The notes below the pieces were generated by a model. That model ran no database searches. It saw only the letters and a program-made list of their open reading frames with translations, and had not been told where the DNA came from. Shown one piece after another: positions 58,845-64,000 of a DNA stretch of 64,000 nt. Location: positions 1-64,000 of the forward strand of contig CALHCF010000007.1 in the NCBI GenBank assembly GCA_937930635.1. Direction: 5' to 3'. The first letter of the stretch is position 1. Every line of letters begins with the position of its first letter. This DNA is from an uncultured Rhizobiaceae group bacterium. Its GTDB lineage: Bacteria > Pseudomonadota > Alphaproteobacteria > Rhizobiales > Rhizobiaceae. Position numbers and translations under genes: made by a program.

Positions 58845-60220
58845 TAGAAAAATTCCAGGCTTACCCTGAACATCTGCTCAACCTGTTTGACACTGTCGGC
58901 GGTCGCGAAGACCACAATACGGTCCTTGGCCTTGATTGCTGTATCACCATTGGGAACCACGACCTCGCCATCGCGAAAAATCGCCCCCAGGCGCACGCCA
59001 TCAGGCAGATCCAGATCACGCAAAGGCGTTCCAACAAGCGTTGAGGTTTCCAATGCCTCCGCCTCAATGATCTCAGCAGCACCGTTTTGGACAGAATGAA
59101 CCCCCCGAATACGGCCACGTCGAACATGCTGTAAAATTTTGGAAATCGTTACCGACCGCGGGTTCAGGTGCGCATCGATACCCAAAGTTTTGGTAAATTC
59201 ATAATAGCTGGTGTTGTTAAGCAGCGTCAGATTTGCAGCACAACCAAGGCGCTTTGCCATCACACTGGACAGGATATTGACCTGATCATCATTGGTCAGC
59301 GCAACCATCAGGTGGGCGTGTTCGATATCAGCTTCCACCAGCAATTGCTGATCAAGCGCATTGCCGTGCAAAACCACCGTCCGATTCAACTCGTCGGCAA
59401 TCGACACGGCTCTCTCACGCGAATTCTCGATAATCTTTACCCGCGCCTGGCTTTCCCGCTGTTCAATGGCGCTGGCAACATAAAGCCCAATATTGCCGCC
59501 ACCAACGATGACGATGCGGCTGGCAGTAGGTTCCTCATGACCAAAAATATTGAGTGTTCGGCGCACCTTGTCTTCGCGCACAATCACATAGGCCAAATCC
59601 CCTGCCACCATGGCATCGTTGGAATGGGGTATGAACAGGCTGCCGGAACGCCAGACACCAACAACAACTGCCGACAGGTCGGGAAACAGCTCACTGAGCT
59701 GCCCAAGAGGCGTATCGATAACCGGGCAATCTTCATGGCATTCAATCGCCACCATTGCCACTTCGCCATCGGCAAAACGGACAGCATCTGTGGCTCCTGG
59801 AAGAGAGATGCGGCGCAACACCATCTCACCCACTTCGATTTCGGGTGAAATAATCACATCAATCGGCATATGTTCACGCGAAAACAGATCACCGAACTGA
59901 GGTTGCAGATAACTTTGCGCGCGAATACGGGCGACCTTTGTGGGAACATTAAAGAGGGAATGCGCCACCTGACAGGCCACCATATTGACCTCGTCATACA
60001 GCGTGACAGCGATGATCATGTCGGCGTCTTCTGCACCGGCAGCCTGCAGAATATCGGGTTGTGACCCGTGGCCGACAAAGCCGCGAACATCCAGTTGATC
60101 GCGGATGGTCTGCACAAGTGTTGGCGTATTGTCGATAACGCTAACATCATTGCCCTCGGCTGCGAGCCGTTCGGCAATTCCATAGCCCACCTGCCCGGCG
60201 CCACAGATAATGACTTTCAT
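58844..60220 (-). CDS. trkA: Trk potassium uptake regulatory subunit
   Basis: Cytoplasmic gating subunit of Trk. The 458-residue protein has two RCK units. Each has a Rossmann NAD-binding motif (IICGAGQVGYGIAERLAAEGNDVSVID at the N-terminus, and VIVGGGNIGLYVASAIEQRESQARVKIIE near residue 236) and a TrkA-C domain. It lies between ntrX and trkH, as in many alphaproteobacteria. Confidence 0.97.
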   Translation of the reverse strand: MKVIICGAGQVGYGIAERLAAEGNDVSVIDNTPTLVQTIRDQLDVRGFVGHGSQPDILQAAGAEDADMIIAVTLYDEVNMVACQVAHSLFNVPTKVARIRAQSYLQPQFGDLFSREHMPIDVIISPEIEVGEMVLRRISLPGATDAVRFADGEVAMVAIECHEDCPVIDTPLGQLSELFPDLSAVVVGVWRSGSLFIPHSNDAMVAGDLAYVIVREDKVRRTLNIFGHEEPTASRIVIVGGGNIGLYVASAIEQRESQARVKIIENSRERAVSIADELNRTVVLHGNALDQQLLVEADIEHAHLMVALTNDDQVNILSSVMAKRLGCAANLTLLNNTSYYEFTKTLGIDAHLNPRSVTISKILQHVRRGRIRGVHSVQNGAAEIIEAEALETSTLVGTPLRDLDLPDGVRLGAIFRDGEVVVPNGDTAIKAKDRIVVFATADSVKQVEQMFRVSLEFF

Positions 60221-60269
60221 TTAAGTTCAGCCGTTCTTGTCGTGAGCGTTATCTCACTGATCACGGAGA

Positions 60270-61637
60270 CTATATCCCAAGTGATTTGAGTTTACGATGC
60301 AATGCGGAGCGTTCCATACCAACGAAAGACGCGGTACGCGAGATATTTCCACCAAATCGGGTAATCTGCGCCATCAAATAGTCTCGTTCGAAAACCTCGC
60401 GGGCATTCCGCAATGGCATCGACATGATATGCTCATTGTCTTCCCCCATTCCCGGAGTCCTGGGAAGCATATCGCTGATCTCACCGGGCAAACGATCTGC
60501 ACTCACCGGCTCGCCGTCATCTCCACGCGATAGTATCATCAGCCGCTCGACGTTGTTGCGTAACTGGCGAAGATTACCGGGCCAGTCATGGGCCTGGAGT
60601 ACGGCCATGGCATCTGATCCGATCTCACAGCCCTTAACCCCTGTTTGTGCTTCAATCTGCTTCATGAAAGCCGTTATCAACTCACCGATGTCTTCGCGAC
60701 GCTCCGCCAGCGCAGGCACCTGCAGCGGAACGACAGCAAGCCGGTGAAAAAGGTCCTCGCGGAATTGTCCTTCTTGAATCCGTTCTTCCAGATTGATGGA
60801 TGTTGATGAAAGAACCCGCACATCAACCGACACTTTGTGATTTCCGCCTACCCGTTCAAACTTCTGCTCAACGAGAACCCGCAAGATCTTGTTTTGGGTA
60901 TCACGCGGCATCTCGCCGACTTCATCCAGAAGCAGCGTGCCCATATGCGCTTCTTCCAGGGCACCAACTTTGACTTCACGTCCGTTCCCGCCTTCAATAC
61001 CAAACAGTTCTGTTTCCATATTGTCTGGCGTAATTGCCGCCGCATTCAACACAACAAACGGCCCTTCATGGCGTGCAGAATGACGATGGATTGCCCGTGC
61101 GACCGTTTCCTTGCCGGTTCCGGACAAGCCCACGATCATCACGCGTGAATTGGTCTGAGCAACCTTTTCGATATTGGAGCGCAGTTGGTTCATTGCCAAA
61201 GACGAACCAATCATCTCCGGCATGTCCGGTGTCCTCTTTTCAAGGTCCTTGACCTGTTTGCGCAAGCCGGCAGTTTCCAGAGCACGTTCAGCAATCAGGA
61301 TCAGACGATCCGCCTTGAACGGTTTTTCGATGTAGTCATAGGCCCCGCGCTTTATCGCCGACACTGCCGTCTCAATATTGCCATGCCCGGAAATCACCAC
61401 CACGGGAAGGTCGGGGTGCTGCTCCCGGATAACATCCAACAGCCCTAGCCCGTCAAGGCGGCTTCCCTGCATCCAGATATCCAGAAAAATCATCGAAGGG
61501 CGACGGTCAGCAATCGCCGCCAGCGCGCTATCGCTGTCATGGGCCGTGCGGGTTTCGTTCCCTTCGTCTTCCAGAAGACCCGAAACCAAATCGCGAATAT
61601 CTGCTTCGTCATCAACAACCAGAATGTCAGACGCCAT
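60270..61637 (-). CDS. ntrX: Response regulator NtrX, sigma54-type AAA+ without GAFTGA
   Basis: Partner of NtrY in a two-component system involved in nitrogen, redox and envelope control. The 455-residue protein has a receiver domain (phospho-acceptor Asp53 in MIFLDIW, Lys105), an AAA+ domain with Walker A GLSGTGKE (170-177) and Walker B LLLDEV, and a Fis-type helix-turn-helix at the C-terminus. The GAFTGA loop that contacts sigma54 is replaced near residues 214-230 (IEGGNGREVKVGALEEA), a known trait of NtrX. It therefore probably does not activate sigma54 promoters. It overlaps ntrY by 11 bases. Confidence 0.95.
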   Translation of the reverse strand: MASDILVVDDEADIRDLVSGLLEDEGNETRTAHDSDSALAAIADRRPSMIFLDIWMQGSRLDGLGLLDVIREQHPDLPVVVISGHGNIETAVSAIKRGAYDYIEKPFKADRLILIAERALETAGLRKQVKDLEKRTPDMPEMIGSSLAMNQLRSNIEKVAQTNSRVMIVGLSGTGKETVARAIHRHSARHEGPFVVLNAAAITPDNMETELFGIEGGNGREVKVGALEEAHMGTLLLDEVGEMPRDTQNKILRVLVEQKFERVGGNHKVSVDVRVLSSTSINLEERIQEGQFREDLFHRLAVVPLQVPALAERREDIGELITAFMKQIEAQTGVKGCEIGSDAMAVLQAHDWPGNLRQLRNNVERLMILSRGDDGEPVSADRLPGEISDMLPRTPGMGEDNEHIMSMPLRNAREVFERDYLMAQITRFGGNISRTASFVGMERSALHRKLKSLGI

Positions 61638-63951
61638 CTACAACTTCCTCAACTACTACACCAACCGCACTCTCTTGCGATTTGTTTTCACTAATTTTTC
61701 TCGTCTCAACAGGCAGCAAAACCCGCATCATCGCGCCGTGCCCGCCTTCCGCAACGTTGGGTGCATCCAGCAACTCAATACGCCCGTGATGTTCCTCAAG
61801 AATTTTACCGACAATCGCCAACCCCAGACCTGTCCCCTTTTCGCGGGTGGTCATGTAAGGCTCCAACAGGCGCTGGCGGTTTTCGACAGGCAGGCCCCGG
61901 CCGTTGTCGATGATTTCAATACAATGCATATCACCTGCCAAAGCAGCGCGAATTTCAATTCTCGGCTGCTCACCGTCCGGATACTCAAACCCTTCAATCG
62001 CCTCGGTGGCATTTTTGATGAGGTTTCCAAATGCCTGAGAGAGCAGACGGTTATCAAACTGCGCGATCAAGGGCTTGTCTCCCAATGAATCGACAAATTC
62101 GATTTCCGGGTGCCCAACCTTCAAAAGGAAAACCGCTTCCCTGACCGCTTCAGCAATATCGCCTCTGCTCATCGTCGGTTTCGGCATTCTGGCAAAGGAC
62201 GAGAATTCGTCGACCATCCGCCCTATGTCGGACACCTGTCGCACAATGGTATCAGTACACTGATCGAAAACTTCCCGGTCCTCGGTAATCACCTTGCCGT
62301 ACCGCCGCTTGATCCTCTCTGCCGAAAGCTGAATTGGCGTCAAAGGGTTCTTGATTTCATGGGCAATCCGTCGGGCGACATCCGCCCACGCTGATGTTCG
62401 CTGGGCCGAAACCAAATCGGTAATGTCATCGATGGTAATGACGTTAGAGTGGGTTTCCACGTCACTGTCATCCACTGTAACCCGCACGTTCAACGTCTTT
62501 TCGCGCCCGTCACGCAGCAGTGAAATCTGCTCCCGATATTCAGAGCGGTCACTCGCCTCTGCCTTTTTCACCACTTCGGCAAACTCAGGACCAACCAACC
62601 GAAGCGGCTGGCCGATCAGGGTATCATCGGCCCCTTCCAGCAAGTCTCTGGCTGTTGAGTTTGCAATCGCTACACGCCCCTCGCCGCTGACCCCGATAAC
62701 ACCGGCTGTTACGCCAGATAAAACCGCCTCAGTGAAACGGCGACGCCGGTCGGTCTGCTCCTGATTGTTGAGAATTTCATCACGCTGGCTGCGCAGCTCA
62801 CTGGTCATCGAGTTAAATGTATCATTGAGTGACCGCAGCTCACCTTCTGAGCGTTTGAGTGGCACTTGAACTGCAAGATTGCCAGCCGCCACGGCATCTG
62901 CCGCCGAGATGAGGCGTCTGATCGGTTCAACAAGGCGGTCAGCAACCGCAATTCCCATCCAGATCGCTGACAGCAAAATCGTCAGACAGATGCCGACATA
63001 AAGCAATGCGAAGGCAATCTGAAGGCTCAGACGCCCACCTTCAAGGGTCTGATATTCCTGCGTAATCTCTTCCATAAGCTGGATGGAATTCAAAACACTC
63101 GCATCAACTGCGCGCAAAGTATAAAGATAAATATCATCGCCGAGCTCCTTTACCTTGACGACACATCCGGCAAGATTTCGCGTTCTTGGGCCGCCACAGG
63201 CAGGCCTCCCGTCACTAGCAAGCTTGAGCAGATCGGCTGGCGCTACCGGAAGGCGATCAGAACCGGGAACTACCGCAGTCAGAACTCTGTCACCTCTCCC
63301 ATTGATCAGATCCGCCTTCAACAGGCCCCGCGCTCTGGCCTGCCCGGTCATGAAATTGTTGAACTGGATCTGATCGAGCACGAACTGACTGCGCGCTCGG
63401 CCCAGCACAAAGGCCATGTTCACCGTGTTGCCATTCAGGGCTGTGGCAGTCTCATTGACATATGACTCGGCAACCGAGACGGAGTTCTCAACAATCGTCC
63501 GGGTGCGGGTATCGAAAATGCGATCAAGACCCAGGTCCAGGGTAATTCCAGCAACAATTGCCACCACGATTGCTGGAAAGGCAGCCACGATGCCAAACAA
63601 ACCGACGATCCGAATGTGCATTCGCGCGGCAGCGCGGCCGCGTTTTCTCGCCTGCACCAGAGCGTAGATTTCCCGCCCCACGAGAAAAACCATCAACGCG
63701 ACAAAGATAGCGTTGATCGCCAACACTGTTGAAATCACCTGCAGGGAAGGTTCAATTGGCGTCAGGCCAAGAAGGATCAGAAACGACGCAGCACCAAACA
63801 ATATGGCTGCGATAACAAAAACGATCCCCAGCCTGCGTGCATACCGCAAAGTTGAAGTGCGTGTTGCAGCCAGAGAATGAGACTGCTCCTGGTTAAGCTG
63901 CGACGCCTCTGTCGGTGGAATATTCGAAGCGGATAGCTCAGCAGATGTCAT
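61627..63951 (-). CDS. ntrY: Sensor histidine kinase NtrY
   Basis: Membrane sensor of the NtrYX system. The 774-residue protein has three or four N-terminal membrane helices (residues 41-62, 72-92, 113-137), a periplasmic domain of about 170 residues, another helix (310-335), HAMP (336-388), PAS (about 400-510), a HisKA box with phospho-acceptor His531 (ARRIAHEIKNPLTPIQLSAER) and an HATPase domain (LIKNATEAIEG, DNGRGLPVENRQRLLEPYMTTREKGTGLGL). An in-frame stop lies 33 bases before the ATG at 63951, so this is the first start. ntrB and ntrC, usual upstream, would lie beyond the window. Confidence 0.97.
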   Translation of the reverse strand: MTSAELSASNIPPTEASQLNQEQSHSLAATRTSTLRYARRLGIVFVIAAILFGAASFLILLGLTPIEPSLQVISTVLAINAIFVALMVFLVGREIYALVQARKRGRAAARMHIRIVGLFGIVAAFPAIVVAIVAGITLDLGLDRIFDTRTRTIVENSVSVAESYVNETATALNGNTVNMAFVLGRARSQFVLDQIQFNNFMTGQARARGLLKADLINGRGDRVLTAVVPGSDRLPVAPADLLKLASDGRPACGGPRTRNLAGCVVKVKELGDDIYLYTLRAVDASVLNSIQLMEEITQEYQTLEGGRLSLQIAFALLYVGICLTILLSAIWMGIAVADRLVEPIRRLISAADAVAAGNLAVQVPLKRSEGELRSLNDTFNSMTSELRSQRDEILNNQEQTDRRRRFTEAVLSGVTAGVIGVSGEGRVAIANSTARDLLEGADDTLIGQPLRLVGPEFAEVVKKAEASDRSEYREQISLLRDGREKTLNVRVTVDDSDVETHSNVITIDDITDLVSAQRTSAWADVARRIAHEIKNPLTPIQLSAERIKRRYGKVITEDREVFDQCTDTIVRQVSDIGRMVDEFSSFARMPKPTMSRGDIAEAVREAVFLLKVGHPEIEFVDSLGDKPLIAQFDNRLLSQAFGNLIKNATEAIEGFEYPDGEQPRIEIRAALAGDMHCIEIIDNGRGLPVENRQRLLEPYMTTREKGTGLGLAIVGKILEEHHGRIELLDAPNVAEGGHGAMMRVLLPVETRKISENKSQESAVGVVVEEVVDGV

Positions 63952-64000
63952 CGTCGCAATCAGCTTCCAGACCGGAGAAAATCAGAATGGAAGCCAGCAG

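Overview
The window is chromosomal DNA of an alphaproteobacterium. The evidence is the gene order (ppiD-trpD-trpC-moaC-moeA-lexA-comEC-gltX-gltA, then the lipid A/BamA/translation block, then dnaE-lolDC-proS, and at the far end mazG-hflX-hfq-trkH-trkA-ntrX-ntrY), the use of LpxI instead of LpxH, a single LolC/E-type permease beside LolD, a prolyl-tRNA synthetase without the editing insertion, eukaryote-like NADP isocitrate dehydrogenase, and SOS boxes of the GTTC-N7-GTTC type. A Hyphomicrobiales or Parvibaculales-like lineage fits, but the order cannot be fixed from sequence reading alone. Almost everything is housekeeping. I saw no insertion sequence, prophage, CRISPR array, tRNA or rRNA.

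Layout. 1-3104 (minus): tpiA-secG-pyrG, with pyrG running off the left edge. 3258-8705 (plus): a periplasmic-chaperone gene, then trpD-trpC-moaC-moeA in tight, partly overlapping order. 8706-10380: a poorly conserved pocket with two small predicted lipoproteins and the SOS-controlled lexA promoter. 10381-16613: lexA, comEC (minus), gltX and gltA. 16752-30328 (minus): one long run, read from right to left as rpsB-tsf-pyrH-frr-uppS-cdsA-rseP-bamA-lpxD-fabZ-lpxA-lpxI-lpxB. It joins ribosome and elongation-factor genes to undecaprenyl and phospholipid synthesis, outer-membrane protein assembly and lipid A synthesis. dxr, usual between cdsA and rseP in many relatives, is absent. 30635-38606 (minus): proS-lolC-lolD, a 30-codon SOS-controlled membrane peptide gene, dnaE, and a DUF938 methyltransferase. 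38699-46186: mixed single genes (peroxiredoxin-like protein, amidase, monothiol glutaredoxin, DUF2461, ttcA, rpsD, a desaturase-like protein, icd). 46320-50417 (minus): alaS and recA. 50744-55657 (plus): psuK-psuG (pseudouridine breakdown), a D,D-carboxypeptidase lipoprotein, a DUF1176-like protein, mazG and a small P-loop kinase. 55654-63951 (minus): ntrY-ntrX-trkA-trkH-hfq-hflX.

The most interesting signal is an SOS circuit readable from the sequence alone. lexA and recA have LexA-type boxes placed on their promoters. A third promoter, between lolD and dnaE, carries two perfect boxes, one covering its -10, and drives an unlisted 30-residue single-helix membrane peptide at 34889-34981. Size, topology, control and position match the Caulobacter cell-division inhibitor SidA. 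Other points of note are a ribosomal protein S2 fused through an Ala/Pro/Glu-rich linker to a helix-hairpin-helix domain, an intrinsic terminator just before lpxD, an NtrX without the GAFTGA loop, and an acidic insertion in LolC.
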